64,000 bases of DNA, from the NCBI RefSeq assembly GCF_007750395.1, contig NZ_CP036281.1, positions 2,007,001-2,071,000 of the forward strand, in the 5' to 3' direction. The notes below the pieces were generated by a model. It had not been told where the DNA came from. It saw only the letters and a list, made by a program, of their open reading frames with translations, and searched no databases. The DNA comes from Polystyrenella longa. GTDB lineage: Bacteria > Planctomycetota > Planctomycetia > Planctomycetales > Planctomycetaceae. Of the stretch, positions 1-10,075 are shown piece by piece. Position numbers and translations under genes: made by a program. Numbering within the stretch: the first letter of the stretch is position 1; the number at the start of each line of letters is the position of its first letter.

Positions 1-2232
1 GGCGTGGAAGAAGCCGATTTTCTGACCGCCCTGAAAACGATACGAGGAGGACAGACCGTGACCGACCAAAATCCCGAAGACAAATACCAGGCTCTTGAGC
101 GCTATTCGAAAGACCTGATCGAGCTCGCCCGTGCTGGTAAGATTGATCCCGTCATCGGGCGAGATGCCGAGATTCGGCGGGTCATTCAGGTTCTCTCGCG
201 ACGTCGTAAAAACAACCCGGTTCTGATTGGGGAACCAGGCGTGGGGAAAACGGCAATTGTGGAAGGGCTTGCCCATCGAATTGTCAAAGGGGACGTTCCA
301 CAGAACCTCAAGAATAAGGGGGTTTACGCTCTCGACATGGGGGCTCTCATCGCCGGAGCGAAATACCGGGGAGAATTTGAAGACCGGTTGAAAGCGGTTC
401 TTAAAGAAGTGACCGACGCGGAAGGGCAGATCATTTTGTTTATCGACGAACTGCATACTGTCGTCGGCGCAGGGGCTTCGGAAGGCTCTATGGATGCCTC
501 CAACCTTCTCAAGCCAGCGCTCGCCCGTGGTGAATTACACTGCGTCGGTGCAACCACCTTAGATGAATACCGTAAGTACATTGAGAAAGATGCCGCCCTG
601 GAGCGTCGGTTCCAACCAGTTCTCGTACAGGAACCTAATGTCGAAGATACGATCTCCATTCTGCGTGGTCTGAAAGAACGATATGAAACTCACCATGGTG
701 TGCGAATCACAGATGATGCGTTGATTTCGGCGGCTTCGTTATCGGACCGATACATCGCCGATCGATTTCTTCCGGACAAAGCGATTGACCTGATCGACGA
801 AGCAGCGAGTAAACTCCGTATGGAGATCGACTCGATGCCCGTCGAAATCGATGAAGCCACTCGTCAGCTTACCAGAATGCAGATTGAAGCTGCGGCGCTT
901 GATCGTGAGACGAGCGAGGACAGCAAACAGCGACTCGATGACCTGAAGCGTCAGATTGCGGATCGCGAAGAAGAAGTCAATCAGCTGAAAGCCCGATGGG
1001 AGAACGAGAAGGAAGCACTATCGGGGCTGCAACCACTCAAAGAAGAAATCGAGCAGCTACGCTCTCAGTACGAAAATGCTTTCTCTCGCGCACAGAAAAC
1101 GAACAGCAACGACGATTACGCATTGGCGTATCAGTCTCAAGTGAAGCTGGAAGCGGCGGAAAAACGATTGGCCGAGTTGGAGCTGAAGTTTCAGGAAATC
1201 GCGAGTAACGATGAAGATCGATTGCTGCGGGAAGAAGTGACTTCGGAAGATATCGCCCGGGTCATCAGTACCTGGACGGGAATTCCTGTGTCACGCATGT
1301 TGCAATCGGAGCGTGAGAAACTGGTCCATATGGAAGATCAGATTCACCAGAGAATGATCAATCAGAACGAAGCAGTCGAGGCGGTCTCCAATGCGATTCG
1401 ACGCTCTCGGGCAGGCTTACAGGATGAAAATCGTCCGATTGGTTCGTTTATCTTCCTTGGTCCGACCGGGGTGGGTAAGACAGAACTGTGCAAAGCACTC
1501 GCCGAATTTCTATTCGATGACGAACGGAGCATGGTACGGATCGACATGAGTGAGTTCATGGAGAAACATTCAGTGTCCCGATTAATCGGCGCGCCTCCGG
1601 GGTATGTTGGTTATGAAGAGGGGGGAGTGCTCACCGAAGCGGTCCGCCGACAACCTTACTGCGTCATTCTGTTAGATGAAATCGAAAAAGCACACCGGGA
1701 TGTGTTCAACGTACTGCTGCAACTTCTTGATGATGGTCGATTGACGGATGGCCAGGGTCGAACTGTTGATTTTACCAACACGCTCGTCGTGATGACGTCG
1801 AACATTGGAAGCCAGTTCCTGATCGAACTGTCCGGCAAGGAGCACGAGCTGGAAATCAAGGAACGGGTGCTGGATGCCTTACGGGCGCACTTCCTACCGG
1901 AATTCCTTAACCGGGTGGACGAGACGATCGTTTTCCATCCTCTTCAGAGCGATGCGATCAAACAGATTGTGGGACTGCAGCTGGACCGGCTGAAAAAGCA
2001 GGTTGAGAAAAACGGCTACGAATTGGAAGTGACAGAGGCCGCTCGGCAGTTACTGGCCCAGGAGGGCTTCGATCCCGTTTACGGAGCTCGACCAGTGAAA
2101 CGGGTCATTCAGCAGCGTATTCAGAATGCACTGGCGAATGAAATTCTGTCCGGTCGTTTTGAAGAGGGGAGTACCATTCTGGTGGATGCCAGTCAGGATG
2201 GATTCATCTTCGATACCAAATTGCCTGAATAA
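1..2232 (+). CDS. clpB: ATP-dependent disaggregase ClpB, 5' end outside window
   Basis: This is the C-terminal 743 residues of the Hsp100 chaperone ClpB, a cytoplasmic hexameric ATPase that pulls apart protein aggregates together with DnaK. The frame is open from base 1, and roughly 110-130 residues (most of the N-domain) lie upstream, judging from the usual length near 860. Visible parts are the first AAA+ module with Walker A GEPGVGKT (bases 229-252) and Walker B ILFIDELH, a long charged coiled-coil middle domain (about bases 840-1240), and the second AAA+ module with GPTGVGKTE near base 1460 followed by [11 protein letters not shown]. The middle domain separates ClpB from ClpA and ClpC. 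The C-terminal small domain is complete and ends at TAA 2230-2232. No clear terminator follows. Confidence 0.97.
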   Translation, partial: GVEEADFLTALKTIRGGQTVTDQNPEDKYQALERYSKDLIELARAGKIDPVIGRDAEIRRVIQVLSRRRKNNPVLIGEPGVGKTAIVEGLAHRIVKGDVPQNLKNKGVYALDMGALIAGAKYRGEFEDRLKAVLKEVTDAEGQIILFIDELHTVVGAGASEGSMDASNLLKPALARGELHCVGATTLDEYRKYIEKDAALERRFQPVLVQEPNVEDTISILRGLKERYETHHGVRITDDALISAASLSDRYIADRFLPDKAIDLIDEAASKLRMEIDSMPVEIDEATRQLTRMQIEAAALDRETSEDSKQRLDDLKRQIADREEEVNQLKARWENEKEALSGLQPLKEEIEQLRSQYENAFSRAQKTNSNDDYALAYQSQVKLEAAEKRLAELELKFQEIASNDEDRLLREEVTSEDIARVISTWTGIPVSRMLQSEREKLVHMEDQIHQRMINQNEAVEAVSNAIRRSRAGLQDENRPIGSFIFLGPTGVGKTELCKALAEFLFDDERSMVRIDMSEFMEKHSVSRLIGAPPGYVGYEEGGVLTEAVRRQPYCVILLDEIEKAHRDVFNVLLQLLDDGRLTDGQGRTVDFTNTLVVMTSNIGSQFLIELSGKEHELEIKERVLDALRAHFLPEFLNRVDETIVFHPLQSDAIKQIVGLQLDRLKKQVEKNGYELEVTEAARQLLAQEGFDPVYGARPVKRVIQQRIQNALANEILSGRFEEGSTILVDASQDGFIFDTKLPE

Positions 2233-2506
2233 GTTTTCAGTTATTCAGTTGATAAAGAAATTCCAAACTGAGGCAGACAATTAGACATCTAAAGACTGCG
2301 GTGGTCTTATTATTTGATACAAATCCATGAACTAAATTCCGGGAAAGCCTGTTCAGACCAGCAGTTGTCGCGAAAACAAGATGGTCGAGTCCAGTAAAGA
2401 GTTGTTGTTTTCTCACTGCGCGAGCGATAAGATGGCAACTTATCACATCCAAATTAGTTCCAATATATTCCCGTTATTCCCCTCTTGATATCAATGTGAG
2501 TGTTTC

Positions 2507-3601
2507 ATGTTTCGCATTGGGTATATCCACAATTTTCGTACGGACTTGGCGTTCTTTCTGCTTCTTCCATTTCTGGCGATTGGTTTTTCTCTTCTAGCCC
2601 AGAATTATTTGAGTGCCGTAGCGCTTTTATCCGTCAGCGTCTGGATCACCTATCCTCACCACGCCGCGACTTTTGTGCGGACGTTTGGTTTGAAGGAGGA
2701 TATGGCCCAATATCGAGAAAGGCTAATTGTCGGTCCAATTGTAATCATCAGCCTCGCTTGGGTTGGTTTGAATTACGCACCAATAACCTATCTGGCCCTC
2801 ATTCAATTTTGGGCATATCAGCATAGCATTATGCAGCAGCATGGTTTCGCTCGGATTTACGACTTCAAAGCGCGAACGGGTATGGCAACTACTGGAAAAT
2901 GGGATCTCTGCCTCAACTGGGTTCTATTTGTAAATCTATTGATTACAGCGCCTCTCTTTACTAACTTCTGGGTACGGGAGATGTACGTCTACAATTGGCG
3001 AATTACGGCCGAACAGGTGACAATGGTTCAGAATGTTTCCTGGTCACTGACTGGCGTTTATGTTTTCCTGTATGCGATTCATTTGGTAACGGTTCTCCGC
3101 ACAGGACATGCTCTGAATCCATTGAAGTACTGTTTCCTCGGATCGAGCTACTTCCTCTGGTATTTCGTCGCATGGCAAATCGATAATGTATTCGTATTCG
3201 GTATTGCCGATCGTATCATGCACGGAGTTCAGTACATGGTGATTGTCTATCTGTATATGGATCGCAAAGTTCAGGATTCAGAAACCGAAGAAACCTACAT
3301 CAAACGGTTCCTCTCAGCTGGGCATATTAGTGCCTACCTTGGGTTACTTCTGGTCTATACGCTCCTATACCAGATCGTTCGCGACAAGCCATTTTCTGAA
3401 TTCAACTTTGGGCTCAACTTAATGATCTTTATGGAGCCTTACATGCAATCAATTCCGGAGGCGGGTTTGGGAGAGTTGAGCGAGAAAAACGCGTTGTCCT
3501 TTGTCTTCTTTATGGCGGTCGAAACCGTGGCTACGATCCACTATTACTACGATTCTTTCATCTGGAAAGTCAGTAATAAGAAGACTCAAAAAGGGCTGTA
3601 G
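2507..3601 (+). CDS. Uncharacterised polytopic membrane protein with conserved-looking histidines
   Basis: The 364-residue protein has about eight hydrophobic stretches and I do not recognise its family with certainty. Histidines sit at or next to membrane segments: H51-H52 (YPHHAATFVRTF), H106 and H112 (WAYQHSIMQQHGF), H192, H239 (MHGVQYMVIVYLYMDRK) and H345 with D349 (IHYYYDSFIWK). Such spacing recalls integral-membrane metal enzymes (Brp/Blh-type carotene oxygenases, membrane di-iron hydroxylases), so a metal-dependent lipid or isoprenoid enzyme is possible, but this is inference from the histidine pattern only. The start ATG 2507 is preceded by a weak GTGAG; an overlapping ATG at 2500 is in another frame. 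The next gene starts 3 bases after the stop, so the two are very probably co-transcribed. Confidence 0.85.
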   Translation: MFRIGYIHNFRTDLAFFLLLPFLAIGFSLLAQNYLSAVALLSVSVWITYPHHAATFVRTFGLKEDMAQYRERLIVGPIVIISLAWVGLNYAPITYLALIQFWAYQHSIMQQHGFARIYDFKARTGMATTGKWDLCLNWVLFVNLLITAPLFTNFWVREMYVYNWRITAEQVTMVQNVSWSLTGVYVFLYAIHLVTVLRTGHALNPLKYCFLGSSYFLWYFVAWQIDNVFVFGIADRIMHGVQYMVIVYLYMDRKVQDSETEETYIKRFLSAGHISAYLGLLLVYTLLYQIVRDKPFSEFNFGLNLMIFMEPYMQSIPEAGLGELSEKNALSFVFFMAVETVATIHYYYDSFIWKVSNKKTQKGL

Positions 3602-3604
3602 GCA

Positions 3605-4153
3605 ATGGGAGAACAAAAGGGAAATCTGATCAAATCAATCTTCGTTCGTTACAAACTTCTGTTTATTGTTTATGGCGTGGGACTCCTTTTTGCTACTTGG
3701 GAGTACTATGGTGTTCCGGATGAAAGCCATGAAATGATGCAGCAGGAAGACTACCTTAAACATTTGTTGCAACATGTGGATGAAGATGATTCATTCTACG
3801 GTTTCCAGATTAAAAAATTCGAAGGACGCCCCGAATCAGAGTACTTAAAAGGAATGCGTGAGTTTCGTAGATATGAATTGGCTATGCGGAAAGTCAAATC
3901 TCTTAAGGACAAAGGGAAGGGGAAAGAAGCAACCGCAATAGCGAAGGGTGCTCGCAGCCACTTAGAGGAAGCGCGGAGGCACTTCGAGATTCCCTTGCAA
4001 GCAGGAGTAATCAGCAATGAGAATCTAATGGTATTTCATTGTATTACATTGAAGCTATTGAACGCGCCAGAAGAGGAGTATCAGGTAGCCATTGTCCGCT
4101 TGCAAAAAAACTTCCCTCTAATGGAACTTCCACCATTTCTTCGAGAGCAATAG
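3605..4153 (+). CDS. Small membrane-anchored protein of unknown function
   Basis: The 182-residue product has one N-terminal hydrophobic segment (about residues 15-33, LLFIVYGVGLLFATWEYYGV) and a charged, mostly helical remainder rich in Lys and Glu. The topology suggests a single-pass anchor with a soluble domain on one face of the membrane. I do not recognise a family. ATG 3605 lies 3 bases after the stop of the histidine-rich membrane protein, so it is probably translated from the same message and may be an accessory subunit of that protein. A strong hairpin terminator lies about 75 bases downstream. Confidence 0.8.
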   Translation: MGEQKGNLIKSIFVRYKLLFIVYGVGLLFATWEYYGVPDESHEMMQQEDYLKHLLQHVDEDDSFYGFQIKKFEGRPESEYLKGMREFRRYELAMRKVKSLKDKGKGKEATAIAKGARSHLEEARRHFEIPLQAGVISNENLMVFHCITLKLLNAPEEEYQVAIVRLQKNFPLMELPPFLREQ

Positions 4154-4226
4154 GGTATGCGGACAGCGACTTTGGAATAGTGCAGTGCGTGGACAATAAG
4201 CACGAATGAATTTGCCAATCGACTAA

Positions 4227-4266
4227 ATAAAAAAGCGACCGGGAAATCTCCCGGTCGCTTTTTTTG
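4227..4266. terminator. Bidirectional intrinsic terminator
   Basis: An 11-bp perfect stem (4234-4244 with 4249-4259, AGCGACCGGGA/TCCCGGTCGCT) with a 4-base loop is flanked by an A-run on the left and seven T on the right. It lies between converging genes (membrane protein pair on plus, 58-aa basic protein on minus) and can serve both. Confidence 0.88.
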
Positions 4267-4360
4267 TTTTTGAGGTGCTCGCTGACATTCATTTATTGCC
4301 ATCACGATGTCACCAGTGCTGTTGAGCGGTCCAGAGGTTGAACTTCGGACTTGACTACGC

Positions 4361-4537
4361 TCAGTCAGCCGTTTTTTCGCCGAGGACGACGAACTGGCTA
4401 ACTCGACCTGCTTTTTCCTGCAAAGCCTGTTTTTCAGCGTCAGTTTTAGCGCCTGCGAATTTTTTGCGGAGCTTGGCAATTTTGGCGCGGCGGGTACGAC
4501 GTCGGGCAATTTCTCGGCTGCGTTCAATGCGTCCCAT
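4361..4537 (-). CDS. 58-aa basic protein, resembles planctomycete DUF6800
   Basis: A short gene reading M-GRIERSREIARRRTRRAKI and ending GEKTAD before TGA. The 58-residue product is strongly basic in its N-terminal half (six Arg between residues 13 and 20) and turns acidic and helical afterwards. From memory it resembles the small planctomycete proteins grouped as DUF6800, of unknown function; the basic helix suggests nucleic-acid or ribosome binding, which is inference. The start is supported by a purine-rich GGGAGAAG about 6 bases upstream on the minus strand. The opposite strand has an overlapping open frame (4338-4559), but the family-like protein and ribosome site favour the minus strand. 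The gene is convergent with the membrane-protein pair and shares its terminator. Confidence 0.8.
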   Translation of the reverse strand: MGRIERSREIARRRTRRAKIAKLRKKFAGAKTDAEKQALQEKAGRVSQFVVLGEKTAD

Positions 4538-4851
4538 GTGGAACTTCTCCCTTTCCTGAAGGTGTTTTACTTCAATACTGTTTCAAATGTGTTGATATAT
4601 TAGTTCGACATACTTGGAAGGTCCTGCAGATTTCTATTTCCAGAGGACGCCAGTCTGAATCGCACACTCTACGTTGCACGCCCTGAGTCGCATAGAGGGC
4701 TTAATAGCACATAGAGGCGGCATCAGGCCAAGGTACTTAAGTCGATCCATTCTTGTTGTCTAATTTAAGAAGGCTATTTTTAAGCGATTTGTCGACCATT
4801 TTCCAGTCCTGTTGCTATTTGGACCACTCAGAAATGTTCAGGAGGGGTGGA
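4538..4851. other. Intergenic region without a supported gene
   Basis: About 310 bases between the start of the 58-aa gene and the stop of the large fusion gene, both on the minus strand. The part next to 4538-4620 is AT-rich and probably holds the promoter of the small gene, but I could not fix -35/-10 boxes. No hairpin terminator was evident. Confidence 0.5.
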
Positions 4852-7800
4852 TTAGGCCGTAACTCGGCTGTAATGATCGATCGCTAATTGCTTCAGGGAC
4901 CGTAAATCGAGCTTTCCCGTCCCTAAAATGGGGATTTGGTCGACTTCCAGAAAACTATCCCGGCTGGGAAGCCACAGGTTGGGAATATCGCAGTTTCCGA
5001 GCGATTTCAGGACCTCATCGGTCGGTTTGTTCAGCTTTCGGTGCACCACGATGATGCGTTCGCCCTTACTTTCGTCTGGAATCGACGTCACGGCCAGAAC
5101 GATTTCCTCTTCTTCGTCATCGGGGGATTCCACGATATTCGTGAGCAGTTGCTCAATTTTGATGTGAGGAACCATTTCGCCCGCGATTTTGGAGAATCGG
5201 CTTTGCCGACCCGTGATCTCAATAAAGCCATCCTGGTGAATTCGTGCGAAGTCGCCTGTTTCGTACCAGCCGTCCCGAATGACTTCGGCCGTCTTTTCAG
5301 GCTGATTCAAATAGCCTTTCATGACATTTGGCCCTTTGACGAGCAATAACCCTTCCTGTTCGGCGTCCAGATCCTCCCGGGTTTCGGGGTGGACGACTTT
5401 TACGCTGATGTTCGGTGCGGCCCGTCCGACAGTGCCGATCTTCGTACCAACTTCGGATGTCAACTTGCTGCGATGGTCAGGGACGTTACAGCTGACTAGC
5501 GGTGACAGCTCGGTCGTTCCGTAACCTTCCGTCGCTAGTACACCGAATTTCTCGTAGAACTCGGTTTGCAATTCTACAGGCAGCTTCTCCGCCCCAGTGA
5601 CAACAGTATCGAGTCGGCAGAATTGCTCCTTAGTGCATCGTTTGAGGTACCGTTTCAGGAAGGTCGGCGTGGTGATGATCACAGACACGCCGTACTTTTC
5701 GCACAGTTTCCCGATCATATTTACGTCGATCGGGTTGAAGTGATAGACCGCCTGTGGTTCCGAAGCAATCACCAACCACAAGGTTGCCATATACCCAAAC
5801 GAATGAAAGTAGGGGAGTACCCCCAGAAGAACGTCGTTTTTGTCAAAGTGCAGCAGTTGAATGGCGGCATCGACGTTAGTGGCGATGTTGTAGTTGGTCA
5901 GCATCACTCCTTTCGGATTCCCTGTGGAGCCCGAAGTGAAAATGACGGTCAAAATGTCGTCCGGTTCAATCTTATGCAATCCATGAATCCGTTCCAGCAG
6001 AAAAATGGGAACAAGATATGTCTGAAAAAAAGTAATAGCTTTGTCGGCGAGAGAGATTTCCTCTTTCAAATCTTCAAGGAAGATTAGCTCCACATTCATT
6101 TCTATCGGTCGTTTTTCAAGGAAACGGCGGCTCGTCAGGACGTGCTTGATACCACAATCCTCGATGCAGTGATTGACATCCTTCTCGGAAAGGGTGTAGT
6201 TCAAATTCACCGCGACATTATGTTTCATGGTGAGGGCGGTGTTGGTCACAGCCGCTGCGACTGAGGGTGGCAGCAGAACGCCAACCATGTTTTCAGTCAT
6301 GCCGATATTCTTGCGGCGGAATAACCGCTTGAAAATGAGCGAGCCAATAAGCAGTTTTGCGCCCGTGGCTTCGTTCCCGGAGTAGTCTGCGACTTTGCGC
6401 CGGAACAGGCTGGATCGGCACTGCCGGAGAAATGCCCTGATGGGGACCATAATGCGTGATTTACGTTCTTCCATAAGTTCAACTCCCAGGTCCTGAACGG
6501 CCTGACGGATTTGGTGGACGCTATCCGGTTTTTCAATCGGTTTGCCGAATTTTATCGAGAGGGGGTAGCGAATTCGCAATGGTAGTTTCCACAGGAATCG
6601 TCCACCGCGATAACTGAAAATGCTTCCCCATAATTCGTCGAGATAGACGGGGACAACAGGGGCGTCCGTCCCTTTCAAGATGTGCATGACGCCACCTTGA
6701 AATTGCTGTAATTGACCCGTGCGAGTCAACTGGCCTTCGGCGAAGATGCAAACGAGTTCGCCTTGTTCTATCGCCTGCCGGGCCTGTTGCAGCGATGTTA
6801 TTAACGCCTTGGGGCCCGCTTCCGGTTTGATGGGAATGACACCGAATAACTTGGCAACCCATTTAATCCAAGGTTTGTTTACATAATCTTCATACGCGAT
6901 CATACGTATCGGCCGCGATGATGTCACCATCAAAAAGACACCGTCCAGCCACGTTACATGGTTGGCGACCAGCAGGGCACCGCCGCGTTCGGGAAGATTT
7001 CCACGTCCCCAGACACGCACCTTATAAATCGTATGTGTCACCAGCCAGACCGCAAACCGGATTGTTGCGTTAGGAAGTAGCACAAAGATGTAGATCGCGA
7101 CGGGCATGGTCGCTATCCCGAGCAGCAGAAAAATGGTACTCGGTTCCAACTTCAACTGTTCGCGTAAAACCCAGAAGAGCCCGGAAGCGAACAACGTCAA
7201 AGTGAAACAGAGAAAGTTGGCTGCAGCGAGGATTCTTCCCCGGCTTTTATCTGGACTGCGGTGCTGAATGTACGATTCCAGAGGAATATTAAATAGCCCC
7301 GCCGCAAGACCGAGAACGAGTAAACAGAGGCAAGACCAACGGTAGGCATAGCTGGTTGAAAGAGCATTGGAAGGGTCGACTAGGGCACCGATGGAGTACA
7401 AAACGATGGAACTGAAGACAATTCCAAGAGCTCCCAAGGGGGAGATTCCCAGCTCAACATGGTCTCCAGACCAGTAGCCCGCCAATACACTTCCGACTCC
7501 TACGCCAATAACCAGCAATGCAAGCAGGGGGCCGACCGCCGTCTGGTCCAACTGTAATTGGATCGTCCCGTAAGCATCGATATTCAATTGAGCGAGCGCC
7601 GCGAGGAACCAGAAAAAGGCACTGCCCAAGGCGGCCCGGAAAAGTGCCTTCGATTTAAAGAGCTGGTTTAGACTCTGGTAGGTATCTTTGACTGGGTTAT
7701 TGGGGAGCACCCGTTCCGGGTCGGCCGGGGGCAGTTTGCTAATGAATAGACTGCTGATTAGTCCCAGCCCCGCCATTGTGAATAGAACGAGGGCCGCAGG

Positions 7801-8367
7801 CATGATCTTCAGAGAGGAGATCGGAACCGGGTTTTCATAATCCACGCCGATTTTTTCGGAGAGCTCCATGCCTAAGACGAATCCCACGGCGGCGGCGACG
7901 ATGGTCGCCATTCCCAATAATCCGTTCCCTTTGGAAAGTTGATCCGATTTCAGGATCTCGGGCAGACTTCCGAATTTGGATGGGTAAAACAGCGCACTTT
8001 GCATCCCCATCAGGAAGACAACGAGGAAAAGCCCCGAAATACTTCCCAGCCAGATGCAGAACAGGCCGAGAGCCATGATGAGGATTTCGGCGATTTTGCA
8101 GCCAATGATCACGGACCGTTTGCTGTAGCGATCCGCCAGATAGGCGGCTGGTGTCGCGAAAAGCAGGTAAGGAATCGTAAAGCAAGCGAGGCCCAGTGAA
8201 AGTGCTGTCGATTCGTCGTACACCATTTTGGCGATCGGAACGGCCAGCCAGCGAAACGCGTTATCGTTGATCGTTCCCAGAAACTGAGTCAGCCATAGGC
8301 CGAGATAACTTTGAGTTCGCAGGCTACCCCGATGATCATCTGCTTCAGTTACTGTTACGGTATTCAT
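4852..8367 (-). CDS. aas: Fused lysophospholipid transporter / acyltransferase / acyl-ACP synthetase (LplT-Aas type)
   Basis: The 1171-residue inner-membrane protein combines three functions of lysophospholipid recycling. Residues about 15-430 form a 12-helix MFS transporter like LplT. Residues about 440-640 form a PlsC acyltransferase with the NHxxxxD box (NHVTWLD, near residue 467), FAEGQLTRTG and the PVYLDELWG segment. Residues about 680-1171 form an adenylating acyl-CoA/ACP synthetase with the P-loop TSGSTGNPKGV (near 807), GYGTTELSP and the YETGDFARIHQDG/GRQSR hinge. In Escherichia coli LplT and Aas (acyltransferase plus synthetase) are separate adjacent genes; here all three are one chain. 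The predicted role is to flip lysophosphatidylethanolamine inward and re-acylate it. The start ATG 8367 gives a short hydrophilic leader before the first helix. Confidence 0.93.
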   Translation of the reverse strand: MNTVTVTEADDHRGSLRTQSYLGLWLTQFLGTINDNAFRWLAVPIAKMVYDESTALSLGLACFTIPYLLFATPAAYLADRYSKRSVIIGCKIAEILIMALGLFCIWLGSISGLFLVVFLMGMQSALFYPSKFGSLPEILKSDQLSKGNGLLGMATIVAAAVGFVLGMELSEKIGVDYENPVPISSLKIMPAALVLFTMAGLGLISSLFISKLPPADPERVLPNNPVKDTYQSLNQLFKSKALFRAALGSAFFWFLAALAQLNIDAYGTIQLQLDQTAVGPLLALLVIGVGVGSVLAGYWSGDHVELGISPLGALGIVFSSIVLYSIGALVDPSNALSTSYAYRWSCLCLLVLGLAAGLFNIPLESYIQHRSPDKSRGRILAAANFLCFTLTLFASGLFWVLREQLKLEPSTIFLLLGIATMPVAIYIFVLLPNATIRFAVWLVTHTIYKVRVWGRGNLPERGGALLVANHVTWLDGVFLMVTSSRPIRMIAYEDYVNKPWIKWVAKLFGVIPIKPEAGPKALITSLQQARQAIEQGELVCIFAEGQLTRTGQLQQFQGGVMHILKGTDAPVVPVYLDELWGSIFSYRGGRFLWKLPLRIRYPLSIKFGKPIEKPDSVHQIRQAVQDLGVELMEERKSRIMVPIRAFLRQCRSSLFRRKVADYSGNEATGAKLLIGSLIFKRLFRRKNIGMTENMVGVLLPPSVAAAVTNTALTMKHNVAVNLNYTLSEKDVNHCIEDCGIKHVLTSRRFLEKRPIEMNVELIFLEDLKEEISLADKAITFFQTYLVPIFLLERIHGLHKIEPDDILTVIFTSGSTGNPKGVMLTNYNIATNVDAAIQLLHFDKNDVLLGVLPYFHSFGYMATLWLVIASEPQAVYHFNPIDVNMIGKLCEKYGVSVIITTPTFLKRYLKRCTKEQFCRLDTVVTGAEKLPVELQTEFYEKFGVLATEGYGTTELSPLVSCNVPDHRSKLTSEVGTKIGTVGRAAPNISVKVVHPETREDLDAEQEGLLLVKGPNVMKGYLNQPEKTAEVIRDGWYETGDFARIHQDGFIEITGRQSRFSKIAGEMVPHIKIEQLLTNIVESPDDEEEEIVLAVTSIPDESKGERIIVVHRKLNKPTDEVLKSLGNCDIPNLWLPSRDSFLEVDQIPILGTGKLDLRSLKQLAIDHYSRVTA

Positions 8368-8568
8368 CGTTTCGGTTCATTTTGCTGAAGTAAATTGTCC
8401 CTGGTCCCTCATCCTGAAGGCGCATACTAAAGAGACAATCCCACTCCGAATCTTAGGGATTTTGCAAATTTTCCGCGAGTTACCCACCGAAACTTGTCCT
8501 GTTTTCCGAGAGACCGCTTCCGGAAATCATGGTCTACCTCTCAATTGATGCAGAAAACAGACGCAAAG

Positions 8569-9573
8569 TCAGGGGACAAACTTGTAACGACCCTCATTTT
8601 GCTGGGCCAGTTTAAGTACGACTTTTTCGCCGTCCCGATTGCTGATGCAGTAAGTATTGATACTTACCCGGCTGCGGTTGACGCCTCGAACGGTCTCGAT
8701 CAGCTGTGGGTTAATCTCTCCATCGGTCAGGAAATGGATTACATCCGGTTTTAGAGAGAGTGCGAGCTGAATGGCGGTGCTGGGGTCAGTTTCACCGTTG
8801 GCTCGATGTTTACTCATCCAGATCAGGGCTTCGTCTGCATTTTCTTCCCCTGCGGGCAACATTCGCCGTCCCGGCATAGGAGTCGCTTCGGTATTGAAGA
8901 AGATGATGTAGAACTTTTGTTCAGGAGACATGGAGCGGATCGCACGAATCAATTCTATTTTGACTCGGCCAAAGCGAGTTTTCTCCCGTCCCGGATAAGG
9001 ACTGTTCATACTGGCAGACCCATCGACCACATAGACGATATCTTTACCACTGACATCGGAGTTGAAGAATCCCTGACTGCCTGACCCATCAACTCCTGAT
9101 CCATAGCTCAGTTCTCCGATATTGCCCGTCAGGTCCAGGCTCTCTAAATCGGATTCCCAACTGTTGTCCAGTGGCGAGGCGAGATCCGAGAGAAGCGGAC
9201 TGGGGACGGCGACCGCTTGCGTAGTCGGTTGAACCAATGTGGGAGCAGGGGAGTCCTGTTCGGTTTCTTTGACCGTTTCAATCTGGATTTCTTCGATTTC
9301 GGGAGCTTTATCGGCAGCGTCTTGCCAAGTGGTCTCCACTTCAACGTAGGCCGTCCCCGCTGGAATCGACATCATCAATTGAGCGAGTAGCAGAATGACC
9401 AGCAAATGCACGAACGTCGACAGGGAGAGGCTCGTGAACCATTTACGATACTCAGTAGTTGGGGATTTGGTTTCTGGTTGAAAAACGACAGGAGCAGGAG
9501 CATCGACCGTTACGGAACCTGCTTGTGGCGGGCTGGCGGGAGCATTCAGTTTGTCCGAATAAGAGATGGACAT
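8569..9573 (-). CDS. Membrane-anchored von Willebrand factor A domain protein
   Basis: The 334-residue protein begins with a cytoplasmic Pro-rich leader (about 45 residues), then one membrane helix (FVHLLVILLLAQLMMSIPA), a Pro/Thr/Gln-rich linker and a C-terminal VWA domain from about residue 180. The metal-ion-dependent adhesion site is intact: DGSASM (DxSxS), a Thr in GETDPSTA and Asp in FLTDGE. The topology (short cytoplasmic tail, single helix, Pro-rich periplasmic stretch) resembles TonB-like or ExbD-adjacent planctomycete proteins, but no ExbB/ExbD genes adjoin. It probably binds a protein partner in the periplasm; the partner is unknown. It is separated by about 200 bases from the fusion gene on the same strand. 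Confidence 0.85.
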   Translation of the reverse strand: MSISYSDKLNAPASPPQAGSVTVDAPAPVVFQPETKSPTTEYRKWFTSLSLSTFVHLLVILLLAQLMMSIPAGTAYVEVETTWQDAADKAPEIEEIQIETVKETEQDSPAPTLVQPTTQAVAVPSPLLSDLASPLDNSWESDLESLDLTGNIGELSYGSGVDGSGSQGFFNSDVSGKDIVYVVDGSASMNSPYPGREKTRFGRVKIELIRAIRSMSPEQKFYIIFFNTEATPMPGRRMLPAGEENADEALIWMSKHRANGETDPSTAIQLALSLKPDVIHFLTDGEINPQLIETVRGVNRSRVSINTYCISNRDGEKVVLKLAQQNEGRYKFVP

Positions 9574-10075
9574 GTCGCCTGGTTTCGAAGTTGATTTGAT
9601 TTATAGAAGGCCTTCGTTTTGAATTTCCGTTCGAAACATTGGCGGGGCGGGAACTGGTAACAGTTCGACATCGACCCGTGATCGATCAGCTGCGTCGCCT
9701 GTCACGACGACTGGTTTCTTCCAGATCGTTTCAAAACATCGAATCCGCACAGTTTATCACATTATCTCGTGTCCAGAGTCAAAAACCAGCTCGAATCCAC
9801 GCAATCGCGTGACGCATGGTTGAGTGCGGATTTTGTCTGTTGAATCCTGGACGAGAGGAAGCAGACTCTCGATATAGATCGACCACTCATTTCCCTGCCT
9901 CGGATCACTTTCGAGGACGGGAGTCGAAATCGGTTAAGTTCTGAAATATGTGACGGTTATGCCAGTAGGGTAAATCGATATTTGTTAAAATGGATCGATC
10001 GTCGGCGGGCGACGTTAGGGCGAGTATTCAAGCTCGCAAGTGAGTCCGACCACGCCGACAGAAGGGAATCGTGAA
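9574..10075. other. Divergent intergenic region, no supported gene
   Basis: About 500 bases between the minus-strand VWA gene and the plus-strand DCC-family gene. No coding frame with a plausible protein was found. It must carry the two divergent promoters. Stem-forming segments are short (for example around 9680-9700) and none has a T-run. Confidence 0.5.

Noticed and set aside
324-659. 111-aa minus-strand frame
   Set aside because: It is a mirror of the clpB coding frame and has no protein-like pattern of its own.
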